Assembly: GCA_963662155.1 (NCBI GenBank)
Contig: OY759270.1
Location: forward strand, 51,589,319-51,653,318
From: Lamellibrachia columna
Taxonomy: Eukaryota; Annelida; Polychaeta; Sabellida; Siboglinidae
DNA length: 64,000 nt
Direction: 5' to 3'
Every line of letters starts with the position of its first letter. The first letter of the stretch is position 1. The translations under genes and the position numbers were made by a program. The notes beneath the pieces were generated by a model. The model was not told where the DNA came from and made no database searches. It saw only the letters and a program-made list of their open reading frames with translations. Positions 12,993 through 21,368 of the stretch are shown in pieces.

Positions 12993-13860
12993 TCTATGTG
13001 GTAATCTGTTGTTGTAACTCGATATCCAGTGGACTGTTGCAGGCTGAAGTGGACTGCGAACGGATGTGTTATGTCGCAGATCGAAAAATTGGTGGACAGT
13101 TCGCAGGAAATAGGCGTGTGGAAAGTAAACAGCTGCGTTAGACTGAAGTGGTTGGTTTATTGACGACCGGTTGGATTTTGTGTGTATTAAGAACGTAATG
13201 GTTATTACGGACTGAATCGATTGCGTTAGGTTGTAACTCGATACATAACCGAAACAACGGAATCTATATATAGCGTTAAAATCACAGCGTAGACCGATGC
13301 ATGTTGTTGACGATGTAACTCGGTACTTAACCGTTAACAGCTGCGTTCTGTTGTAAACTGAAGTGGCTGGTTTATCGACTTTGTGTGTATTAAGAACGAT
13401 CGTGTATAATAAAAAGTATATTGTTGCTATTTGTCGAATGGAATGCGTTATTTATCGAGAACGATAGTACACAATGTATTAATGATGCAAAACAAATTTA
13501 ATACAGAAAAGATACATAATGAAGCAGCAAATGTTAATTTTAACGAATAATATGAATCGAGGTAGATTTAAAAATAATTATCATCAGTAATATATTACAA
13601 TAATTATCATCAGTAATTAATGATAAAAAACAAATTTAATACAGAAAAGATACATAACGAATTTTCATTTTAACGAATAATACGTTTGAAGCATGAATCG
13701 AGGTAGATTTAAAAATAATTATCATCATGTTACAATAATTATCATCAGTAATATGTTATTAATACAGAAAAGATACAAATCAAGAAGTATAGATTTTTAA
13801 AAATAAATATCATTTTAAAGAAGCAGCAAATGTTCATTTTAAAGAAGCAGCAAATGTTCA
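12993..13860. repeat. Sub-terminal non-coding region with imperfect direct repeats
   Basis: Two related blocks (about 13105-13200 and 13330-13400) share cagctgcgtt...tggtttat and gtgtgtattaagaacg. An A+T-rich part (13490-13860) repeats aatttaatacagaaaagatac and aataattatcatcagtaat. No open frame of note. It separates the left TIR from the first gene and may hold cis elements for replication or transcription, which is inference. Confidence 0.7.
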
Positions 13861-13862
13861 TT

Positions 13863-13868
13863 TTTATT
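13863..13868 (-). terminator. Polyadenylation signal of the minus-strand gene
   Basis: AATAAA on the minus strand, about 40 bases after the stop codon at 13907-13909. Confidence 0.6.
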
Positions 13869-13906
13869 TATACGTTTAAAGTATGCGGTGGCGTCGCAGC
13901 AAATTT

Positions 13907-14567
13907 TCATTTTTTATGTTTAAAGCATGTGACGTGGATAGAGGCATCGTAAGGCGAAAAACGGAGTCTGCGATTTCGATGTCTAATACGTGTTGGCAAG
14001 GTCGTTGGACGAACGGAGGGCGGCGGGGGCGGCGGCGGCGGCAGCGACGGAGGAGGCAGGTCGAGCAGTTCGGATTCCCAATGCTCCGATTCCGGTGATG
14101 TTGGGGGGGTTATTCCGTACGGGGATGTTTTGTCTATGAGTTCTTTCATAACAAAAGGCCAAATTGCGATCGATGACAGGCGTGACGGCGGTTGAAACAG
14201 GGCCAATTTCCCGTTGAGGATGTCGAGCAATTCCATCATGTGCTTTCGCAGCATTTTGTCAACGAGCTCGATCATGACATTGCTCCATTTGTGAGAGTGA
14301 TGACTGCAAGGAAGAAAAAAAGTGAGTTAGAAATGACGATTACAAGGAAACACATTATCGCACTAGTCATCAGCAAGGAAACAAAACTAGAACTTACTGT
14401 CGATGATATTCTCGCAAGTATACTGCCGTCAGTACTCGCCAGACGATGAACACATCTCGAAAATACTGCACGACGTAGCGCATCGTCAGTCTGCCGACGG
14501 CCGTAACGAGTGCTACCATGGTGCACACTATGTGCGTGAGCAACAGGAAGTAACACGACGACGACAT
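13907..14567 (-). CDS. Two-exon minus-strand protein: membrane N-terminus, Pro-rich tail
   Basis: Exon 1 is 14567-14398 and exon 2 is 14303-13907. The 94-bp intron has a consensus donor GTAAGT and an acceptor ttttttcttccttgCAG. Joining at these sites keeps one frame of 188 codons, which supports the model over the three separate frames. I start at the ATG at 14567 because a TATA box (TATATAAG) ends about 37 bases upstream. Residues about 5-24 form a hydrophobic helix (CYFLLLTHIVCTMVALVTAV). After the junction comes a His-rich bend, a helical segment (MIELVDKMLRKHMMELLDIL) and a Pro-rich stretch with eight consecutive prolines, then a basic end. I do not recognise the family; a virion or membrane accessory protein is possible but unproven. 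AATAAA follows the stop. It is transcribed divergently from the NADAR gene. Confidence 0.65.
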
Positions 14568-14603
14568 TGTTGATGAAGATGACGAGAGCACGATGCGAGA
14601 AGT

Positions 14604-14611
14604 CTTATATA
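14604..14611 (-). promoter_or_regulatory. TATA box for the minus-strand gene
   Basis: TATATAAG on the minus strand, 37 bases before the chosen ATG, leaving room for a very short leader. Confidence 0.55.
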
Positions 14612-14790
14612 GGGAGAGAGGAAATATTGTTGACAACCTCGAGAACAACGGAGAACTCGTCATATCGGAGAGCTGTCAGATAACAGACGCAGCAGTCATC
14701 CGTCAAGCAGACAAAAAACCGAGGTGAACAGTACTCGTAGTACAACGCATATAACGCAGTAAATGTACATTTCAGCGTCATAATACAAGT

Positions 14791-15387
14791 ATGAATCGTC
14801 CGATTCACTTTAGAGGCGGTAATAACTATCTGTCTAATTTTTATGCGTGTAGAATACTCGTGTGGAATAAAGAATTTCACACCGTCGAAAGCGCTTATCA
14901 GTGGAAGAAATGTGTGCATAATAACGACTGGACAACGGCGGAAAAAATGGTAGCCACACGAAGCGGCCTGCAGGCTAAATACCTGAGCAAGAGCATTCGA
15001 GAGAAGGATCATTTACGAGAAGAATGGAACAGAAAGAGATATTCCGTGATGTACGCGTTAGAAGCTGTGAAATTCCGTGACCGATACTTACGGAAACGAC
15101 TTTTAGACACAGGAAGTAGTGAATTAATGGAATGGGTAAAAAGTAAAGAGGGTTTTTGGAGTGCGTTGACCTACGCTGGTCGAGCTGGTTAGAATATGCT
15201 CGGTCAGATACTCATGCAAGTAAGAGAGTTCATACGAACGCACCAGACAGTAAAAAGTGGGTCTGATGTAACACCCGGAGACAGGGCGTACGTGCGAGAT
15301 TGCAACCAGGCACCCGGAGACAGAGCACCGGTCGAAAACATCACGCGCTGTTCAGCGGGCGACGAGGCAAGTAAAACTGCGCAATAA
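14791..15387 (+). pseudogene. NADAR-domain protein (YbiA-like), one in-frame TAG
   Basis: From ATG 14791 the first 133 codons contain the NADAR signature: GGNNYLSNFY (residues 9-18), F-H-T-V-E-S-A-Y-Q-W-K-K (29-40), then W-x5-VMYALEAVKF (about 79-95), L-x-K-R-L-L-x-T-G and E-W...FW near 113-123. NADAR proteins are N-glycosidases: YbiA-type members break down toxic riboflavin intermediates, and others remove ADP-ribose from guanine in nucleic acid. A TAG at 15190-15192 ends the frame, but the same frame continues directly with NMLGQILMQVREF, which corresponds to the conserved G-x-N-x-L-G-x-x-L-M-x-x-R end of the family. So this is either a domain that lost its last helix or a gene with one nonsense mutation. 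It diverges from the minus-strand gene, with a weak catataac upstream. The stretch after about 15250 is low in similarity. Confidence 0.8.
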
Positions 15388-15435
15388 CATCACGCGCTGT
15401 GTGGGCAGCGAGCCAAGTAAAACTACGCAACAGTT
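15255..15435. repeat. Short direct repeats downstream of NADAR
   Basis: Two imperfect copies of cacccggagacag (15272, 15310) and two of acatcacgcgctgt...aagtaaaactgcgcaa (15340-15386 and 15387-15431) lie between NADAR and the next promoter. Confidence 0.7.
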
Positions 15436-15446
15436 GACAGGAGGAT

Positions 15447-15454
15447 TATATAAA
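15447..15454 (+). promoter_or_regulatory. TATA box for the RPA-like gene
   Basis: TATATAAA, about 55 bases before the ATG at 15510, inside ggattatataaaggcgg. Confidence 0.5.
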
Positions 15455-15509
15455 GGCGGATACGAAGACAGGAGTATCGCAATTGTTTTGATTGACTCCG
15501 AACACGAAG

Positions 15510-15983
15510 ATGGACGCCTCGCAACAGACTGAGTTCGAGATCGACACCAAGATGACTTTGACGAAACTCCAACACGAAGTAAGTGCTGGTCGCTATGTGT
15601 TTGAACAACCGTTAGTCATAACGGCATGCGGCGTACAAGATAAATTCGTTTTTTACACAGCGTGTTCGAAATGTCCTAAATGACTCCGCAATCACGTCTG
15701 TCCAGTGCACGGACGTCAAAGTACATGCGTGTACAGATTCGTTCTGCGTCTCCTACTGATAGACAGTAATGGCTGTGAATGTTGGTGTACCTGTTTTGAC
15801 GAAAACGCGGTCAAAATTCTAGGGTTCACCGCAAACGACTACGTGGCTCTGACGACAGACGAGGAACGCTACGAGTCGATGTCGGCGCTGCGAGGCAGTC
15901 CGGTCATGGTCACCATTAGGAAACGCGTGACCAAAGAGTACGTAAACTACAATGTGGCAGATATTGATGTTGTAACCGTGTGA
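15510..15983 (+). pseudogene. RPA-like zinc-ribbon/OB-fold ssDNA-binding protein, one in-frame TGA
   Basis: I start at ATG 15510; the frame extends 6 codons further up only through a TTG. Residues 48-57 read FYTACSKCPK, then TGA at 15681-15683, then in the same frame HVCPVHG. Together these give a C-x2-C...C-x2-H zinc site like that in the C-terminal domain of RPA70 and of the RPA-like proteins of Helitrons. Downstream the frame has the strand pattern and the acidic box CWCTCFDENAVKILGFTAND expected for the OB fold (compare FQESAEAILG in RPA70), ending in VNYNVADIDVV. Such proteins protect single-stranded DNA during replication. The single TGA makes it a likely pseudogene. An alternative is that GTAAGT at 15579 and TTTTTTACACAG at 15660 mark an 82-bp intron, but splicing it would remove the zinc region and end after 32 codons. 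Confidence 0.7.
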
Positions 15984-16124
15984 CTTTGTTGACAGGACGA
16001 CACTGCTGCTGATGCTGCCACATCCAGTGGAGTTGCCGATGAAAAAGCAAAGGTGAGGAAATGGTTAAATGATAATAGTACAAACGATTTATTGTCCTCT
16101 TCTTCCTCGACAGACAGTTGTTCA

Positions 16125-16184
16125 ATGATCGTGATAACAGATGACGAGGAAGAGAAGAAGGATAAATCCGATGTTATAATCATA

Positions 16185-16224
<40 letters not shown>

Positions 16225-16535
16225 GTGAGGACATGACGATGATGATGCGCCAAATAGATAAGATAGTAGATCGTAGTGAATCTATGGTTAGCGAACAGAG
16301 GTTTAACGTAGCTGTAGAGAGCGCTGCTGTCCGGTACGCGTGCGACGAGGTGAATCGTATAATGAATTTAAATTCAGACGATGATTACATACCCTCATCC
16401 GACACGATCATGCATCTCTTGCGGTGGTTAACTATAGAAGTGCTCACAACGTGTGGGACCATGAAGTGGCGAGAACGTGTGACAGACAAGGTGAGAGATG
16501 TGTTAATTGAACAATATATGCACCGTATGAACTAA
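16125..16535 (+). CDS. Acidic Ser-rich small protein 1 (unknown)
   Basis: The open frame begins right after a TGA at 15988 and has no ATG until 16125 (the GTG at 16053 is not a likely start in an animal). The N-terminal part is acidic and contains a run of about 12 serines encoded by AGC repeats. The C-terminal 90 residues look helical: VAVESAAVRYACDEVNRIMN and then LLRWLTIEVLTTCGTMKW, ending in a basic-amphipathic helix. The upstream frame is the same as that of the RPA-like gene, so a spliced fusion is possible (a 24-base GT...AG segment at 15972-15995 separates them). Family not recognised. The next gene starts 10 bases after the stop. Confidence 0.5.
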
Positions 16536-16545
16536 AAAAAAATTT

Positions 16546-16896
16546 ATGTTCAATAAGGCGTGTAAGAGACCGGCATCGGACGACGACGATGACATCGCAC
16601 GGGTGATGACGGTGAAGCGTCATTCGTCAGGTCAGGTGTCACCGACGTCGACGGAAGCCGTTTCTTACACGGAGGGTTGTCCGCTGACCTGCTCAGACGA
16701 TGACAGCCCCGAGTCGCCAGAAACATCGGATGTCTCGAAGAAAGAAGTTATGATTCGCAAGATCATAATTGAATGCGAAAGTAGATATATGTCTGTCGAG
16801 ACGATGTGTCAGAAAATTTCTACTGCTATAATGACGCCGGAGTGGCAGAAGAATCTTCGACATGCCATTCAACGTGCCGATTCGCTTTTGAAATGA
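16546..16896 (+). CDS. Acidic small protein 2 (unknown, 116 aa)
   Basis: Start at ATG 16546. It has the same architecture as its upstream neighbour: a disordered acidic/Ser-Thr-Pro-rich N-terminus (KRPASDDDDDIARV, DDDSPESPETSD) followed by about 60 helical residues containing a conserved-looking MTPEWQKNLRHAIQRADSLL. A nuclear-localisation-like KRPAS lies near the N-terminus. The pair may be a tandem duplication that has diverged. No family recognised. After the stop the sequence becomes repetitive and non-coding. Confidence 0.55.
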   Translation: MFNKACKRPASDDDDDIARVMTVKRHSSGQVSPTSTEAVSYTEGCPLTCSDDDSPESPETSDVSKKEVMIRKIIIECESRYMSVETMCQKISTAIMTPEWQKNLRHAIQRADSLLK

Positions 16897-17540
16897 ACAT
16901 GTCGTAGTTGAATATAACCAGAACCAGTTGAATATATAACCACTGTAGAGAGTCGCATTTGAAATGAACATTTCGTAGTTGAATATATAATCACTGTGGA
17001 AAGGAACATTTCGTAGTTGAATATATCCACTGTAGAAATGAGCTGATTACATTTTTTATGTTGTTATATATATACATCTCTGCGAAAAAGACTTATAATC
17101 ATCATCATCAACATTACCTAGGGGTCACTGTCGAGATTGTAAAGATTCACAAACCCAACATGCATTATCATCATTATTAGCCTCTGCCGTATCGATAATC
17201 GATCGTAAGCTAGGGGTCACTGTCGAGATCGTAAAGATTCACAAACCCAACATGCTATTATCATTATGTATAAGTAGATTCGTATATGTATGATTACAAC
17301 ATAATAAAAAATGAAAAGAAAAATTATGGTGCGTGTTGTCAGTCCTTCGTCCCGTAGTCGTCATCGTAGAAATGAACGTTATTGTGCTTTCATAAAGAAT
17401 CCTTCGAATTATGTTTAACGGATGGGTACGGTCCTGCATAGATAGAGCGGTGCGTCGTCATCGTAGAAATGAACGTTATTGTGCTTTCATAAAGAATCCT
17501 TCGAAATATGTTTAACGAATGGGTACGGTCCTGCATATAT
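16897..17540. repeat. Non-coding tandem-duplicated region before the capsid gene
   Basis: It contains three copies of ttgaatatata...accactgtag (16905-17040), two of ctaggggtcactgtcgaga...acccaacatg (about 17118-17162 and 17210-17253) and two of cgtcatcgtagaaatgaacg...ggtcctgca (about 17359-17438 and 17457-17535). The last copy ends in catatatag, a possible TATA box for the capsid gene. Confidence 0.8.
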
Positions 17541-17950
17541 AGAGTGGCTCCCTCTAGGGTGAAGGAACTTGCAGTCCGTTCGATGTCGCCACCGTACGGT
17601 AGATAGAGTGGCTCCCTCTAGGGTGAAGGAACTCGCAGTCCGTTCGATGTCGCCACCGTACGGTTGATAGAGTGGCGCCCTCTGCTGTGAAGGAACTCGC
17701 AGTCCGTTCGATGTCGCCACCGTACGGTAGATAGAGTGGCGCCCTCTGCTGTGAAGGAACTCGCAGTCCGTTCGATGTCGCCACCGTACGGTAGATACAG
17801 TGGTGCCCTCTGCGATGAAACTCGCAGTCCGTTCGATGTCGCCACCGTACGGTAGATAGAGTGGCGCCCTCTGCTGTGAAGGAACTCGCAGTCCGTTCGA
17901 TGTCGCCACCGTACGGTAGATAGAGTGGTGCCCTCTACGGTGAAGGAACT
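17541..17950. repeat. 64-bp tandem repeat array, about 6 copies
   Basis: The unit starts agagtggcgccctctgctgt and ends accgtacggtagat. One copy has an internal deletion. The array runs to within about 20 bases of the first conserved capsid residues, so it sits where the capsid N-terminus should be. Since 64 is not a multiple of 3, no frame passes through all copies. Confidence 0.9.
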
Positions 17951-19085
17951 GACACCCTCTGTATATCAAATAATGAATTCCTCATCCCAGGATCGGGAGA
18001 CGATTACCTGGATCTCGCCAACACGATGCTACACGTGCAGGTGAAGGTGACGCGAGCCAACGGAGACGATCTCGACGCGGCCGAACCCGTGGGACCGGTG
18101 AACAACTGGCTGCAGTCGCTGTGTAGTCAGGTCGACCTCTCCCTGAACGGCACGCTCGTGACCGCTTCGTCCAACTCGTACGCGTATCGAGCCTACATAG
18201 AGACGCTGCTGAGTTACGGATTCGACGCCAAGTCGACGCAGCTGACGAATCAGCTGTGGTACAAGGACAAGTCTAGTCGCATGAACGAGTACATAGCCGG
18301 CAGTCGCGTGGTCGACATGATGGGTCGTCTCCACGTGGATATGTTTATGCAGGATAAATTCCTGATCAACGGAGTCGACGTCAAGTTACGACTGGTGCGT
18401 AGCAAGCCCTCGTTTGCGCTGATGGCTGCTGGACCCAACGAGTACAAGATAACCATCGTCAACGCATCCTTGTTCGTCAAGAAGGCCACCCTCAATCCAG
18501 CCGTGCAGGTGGGTCACATCAAGGCTCTCGAGAAGAACACGGTCAAGTATCCGTTACAACCCGTCAACTGCAAGGTGTACTCCATTCCCGCGGGAGCTCT
18601 GTCGCACACGCACGAGAACCTGTTCCTCGGTACCCTGCCGAAACGTCTCGTACTGTGCTGCGTGCGACGCGTACAACGGCACGTACGATAAAAACCCGTT
18701 TCACGCCAAGAACAACGCCATAAGCTTCCACTCGGTGTACGTGGACGGACGTCAGATACCCGCCAAACCCTTCCAGCCCAACTTCACAGAAAACCTCTTC
18801 GCCAGGAGCTACGCGAGCCTGTTCACCTCGACCGGCAAGATCTGGCAGGACGAGGGGAACGGTCTGACTCGCGACGACTACCGAGACGGCTACACCTTCT
18901 TCGGTTTCGACCTGACCCCCGACCAGTGCGACGGTCCCTGCTTCCATCTGGTGCAAAAGGGCAACCTGCGCATAGAATTTCATTTCCGAGAAGCGCTTCG
19001 GACCACCGTGAACGTCGTCGCCTACGTCGAATTCGAGTCCGTGCTGGAAATCGACAAGAACCGCAACGTCATCTACGACTACTGA
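17924..19085 (+). pseudogene. Polinton-type major capsid protein (double jelly roll), broken
   Basis: The frame is open from 17924. Conserved sequence starts near 17972 (EFLIPGSGDDYLDLANT), before the first in-frame ATG (18026), so the natural N-terminus is missing. Recognisable blocks are VGPVNNWLQSLCSQVDLSLN, YAYRAYIETLLSYG, MMGRLHVDMFMQD and VKLRLVRSKPSFALM. A one-base shift near 18665 ends this frame at 18691; the second half continues in another frame (18666-19085) through YNGTYDKNPF, an R-S-Y-x-S-L-F box, and the terminal YVEFESVLEIDKNRNVIYDY. Invertebrate genomes hold many relatives, often named after C. elegans F54H12.2; they form the capsid shell of Polinton-like/adinto-like viruses. 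Coding G+C is high relative to the flanks. The protease gene follows one base after the stop. Confidence 0.8.
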
Positions 19086-19086
19086 G

Positions 19087-19596
19087 ATGGACACCCTGCA
19101 GATCGCCCGTCTACTGGCGATGGATCCGAACACCTCGTCCGTCTTTGGCGGCGTCGTACCCAAAGACGGACTGCCTAAAAAAATAGACGCTTTGCCGATC
19201 GCCTTCGTGTGCAACACCGACGACGGCGACGAACCGGGCGAACATTGGATAGCGCTGTACCTGTCCTCCAACGGGCGCGGCGAATACTTCTGTTCGTACG
19301 GTCTGCCGCCTCGTCACGCGACGTTCCGCACCTTCTTGAACAAACACTGTTCCGAGTGGACTCATAATAGCAAGAGACTTCAGAGTCCTCTGTCTAACGT
19401 TTGTGGACAATATTGCGTAGCTTATATAATGCTTCGTTGTAAAGGTTCTCCTATGAGAACTTTCGTAAACGCTTTCTACACCGATCTGGTCGCTAACGAT
19501 TGTCGCGTGTTCGATTGGATTAAGCTACTGAAAAAGGGTATACCGTACTATCGCATATCGTACATAAACTTATTGTCGCGTGTTCGATTGGATTAA
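19087..19596 (+). CDS. Adenain-like cysteine protease, acidic triad residue missing
   Basis: Start at ATG 19087, one base after the capsid stop. The protein has 169 residues. The catalytic His is H53 in GEHWIALYL. Gln99 and Cys106 in LQSPLSNVCGQYC keep the seven-residue spacing of the adenovirus protease oxyanion Gln and nucleophile. Where relatives have Asp or Glu in the following strand this copy has Cys69 (GEYFCSYGLPP), so the His-acid-Cys triad is incomplete. In adenoviruses and Polintons this enzyme matures capsid proteins. The 3' end (19498-19571) is duplicated at 19572-19633, which has replaced the original C-terminus with a longer tail. Polyadenylation signal at 19867. Confidence 0.8.
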   Translation: MDTLQIARLLAMDPNTSSVFGGVVPKDGLPKKIDALPIAFVCNTDDGDEPGEHWIALYLSSNGRGEYFCSYGLPPRHATFRTFLNKHCSEWTHNSKRLQSPLSNVCGQYCVAYIMLRCKGSPMRTFVNAFYTDLVANDCRVFDWIKLLKKGIPYYRISYINLLSRVRLD

Positions 19597-19633
19597 GCTA
19601 CTGAAAAAGGGTATACCATATCGTACATAAACT
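19498..19633. repeat. Tandem duplication of the protease 3' end
   Basis: The stretch gattgtcgcgtgttcgattgg...gggtatacc...atatcgtacataaact occurs twice in succession; the second copy lacks about 10 bases (gtactatcgc). Confidence 0.9.
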
Positions 19634-19866
19634 GAGCCTCTGGCGATGTGGTCGCACCACCCGTAAGCTCGCCCTCGAACCTCTGGCGCGGTGGAGACAC
19701 CCGTAAGTTCGCGACCTCTGGTGCGATGGTCAACATTCGCAAGTCGCGTCATCGTCATCATCATCATCATCATACCCCGTTGCTTTGTTGTATTCATTCG
19801 AACACGCTTGTACTCTTTGTTGTATTACGATCGCCTCGCTTGTACTGCTGCCGCTTTGTTTTATTC
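19634..19866. other. 3' region of the protease transcription unit
   Basis: Degenerate repeats of gacctctggcgcggtggagacacccgtaagttcgc type (19637-19745) and a catcatcat run (19753-19780). No gene. Confidence 0.6.
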
Positions 19867-19872
19867 AATAAA
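19867..19872 (+). terminator. Polyadenylation signal, right transcription unit
   Basis: AATAAA 270 bases after the protease stop and before the right TIR. Confidence 0.5.
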
Positions 19873-20102
19873 ATACGCGTGCACCGTACGCTTTTGTTCG
19901 TCTCCTTACTAGGTTAAAAACATGAGTCCGTTAGGTGTCCCCGCCCGTCAGTCCGCCAACCCGCCCGTCAAATTAATATTAATATTTAATTCAGTCACCA
20001 GGGGGAGCTCTAGACGGTTAGGATTAGTTCCAGTCGCTAGGGAACGGGACCATAGGAGGAGTTCTAGACGGTTAGGGTTAGTTCCAGTCGCTAGGGAGAG
20101 GG

Positions 20103-20291
20103 ACCCAGAAGACACTGCGTTCTTGGCCGCTAGGATGACACTGCGTTCTTGGCCGAGCGATAATGGGGCGATCTTCATGTAAATTTCCTATTGGCTATTA
20201 ATAAATATTGCAGGGTTATACAACCGACAACAGGTTCATACGGTGCATATTACTCAGAAAAAAGGGGTATGAAAACTAAGTACCTACTACT
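20103..20291. repeat. Right terminal inverted repeat (189 bp)
   Basis: Reverse complement of 12778-12966 with three mismatches and no gaps; ends in cctactact-3'. Just inside it, a 58-bp unit (gttctagacggttagg...ccagtcgctaggga) is duplicated at about 20010-20095. Confidence 0.95.
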
Positions 20292-20297
20292 AACATG
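20292..20297. repeat. Target-site duplication, right copy (aacatg)
   Basis: Identical to 12772-12777. The following tttcttaactgtgaagacaa continues the interrupted dispersed repeat. Confidence 0.85.
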
Positions 20298-21334
20298 TTT
20301 CTTAACTGTGAAGACAACTAGTTAAATTATCGAATGTACCAGGTTTTATTGCAGGTGAACGTAGCTAGTGAACATTGCTGTTGCACAGATCTTGAGTATT
20401 AAGTGATATCGTTAGTCAACGCATGAAGTGTCGAAGCGTCACTGTATGAGAGACACAAGGAGACCGAATAACTACTGTTGCCCAACAAGAAAATAAAGTA
20501 GAAATTCTAACTGTGAAACTGACAAGGTCAGTTGCAATAGTTTTGGCGACAGAAAGAGACATACATACTTAACCAGCGCGAAGACTACGTCGCCCGGCCC
20601 GTTTGACACACATTTTAAAAACGTTTTAGACTTTGTACAACAATGTGTTAAACCTACAAGACTTCATACAACGCAGTACCAAAAGTTACTCACCGTCTGG
20701 ATACACATCGTGTCGGTCCGGCAATCAGTTTGCTACTGCTCAAGCCCTGCGTGTTTTACACAAATGGTTCGCTTATCGAGACGTTGAGATGTTGCCCTAT
20801 TATATGCCGATAGCTAAATTAATGACTTGCGAAAATTAACACATTCCACCGACGAACACAATAGAGCATATCAGCTCATCCTAGACGCTACACAGTAAGG
20901 GGTCAGACCACGGTTACGCTACGTCCGGCTGTACAGTAGTGCCTAATATAGTGCCCGGACAAAATTTACACATTATCCGATTTCATTGATTGTATTTAAT
21001 AACTGTATTCACCCAGCAAATTTGATACCAGGGTTGTGCTCACTACTCGGTGTATTGCGTATTAAAGTACAGTATTTCAACACTAAATTTACTAGGAATT
21101 ATTTTTAATATTTTGTGGAAAATGGCAATATAACATGGCAAATATTTCAACAGTATTGCAAATGCTCATGATGTTTTTGCACTGATTTCAAGGGAATTGC
21201 AGTATGTATTACGATTAGCTGATTTTTCCAATTAGTTTATTAAATTCAAAGTTTTTTCGCAATTAGAATCCATAATACCATAAAAAGTGGATTTGTCGAA
21301 TATTAAATAAAGACTACTTCCATAATACCTTGTC

Positions 21335-21368
<34 letters not shown>

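Larger units (their letters stand above)
12778..20291. mobile_element. Maverick/Polinton-like element, 7.5 kb, complete ends
   Basis: The element is delimited by 189-bp inverted repeats starting 5'-AGTAGTAGG and a 6-bp duplication. It encodes, left to right, a two-exon minus-strand protein, a NADAR protein (broken), an RPA-like protein (broken), two acidic proteins, a major capsid protein (broken) and an adenain-like protease. Polintons are self-synthesising virus-like transposons that normally also encode a protein-primed family B polymerase, an RVE integrase and an FtsK-type ATPase; none of these is recognisable, and about 2.5 kb is non-coding tandem repeats. It therefore looks like a deleted or trans-mobilised derivative, or a lineage that never carried them. 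Local G+C is clearly higher over the capsid and protease genes than in the flanks. Confidence 0.85.

Noticed and set aside
13883..14449. Plus-strand frames opposite the two-exon minus-strand gene
   Set aside because: They are shadows; the minus strand has consensus splice sites, TATA and AATAAA.
15492..15494. TTG start for the RPA-like gene
   Set aside because: ATG at 15510 lies six codons downstream and is well placed relative to the TATA box.
16053..16055. GTG start for the first acidic protein
   Set aside because: Not a normal start in an animal or animal virus; the first ATG is at 16125.
18029..19410. Minus-strand frames of 100-235 codons opposite the capsid and protease genes
   Set aside because: Shadows caused by high G+C coding sequence on the other strand.
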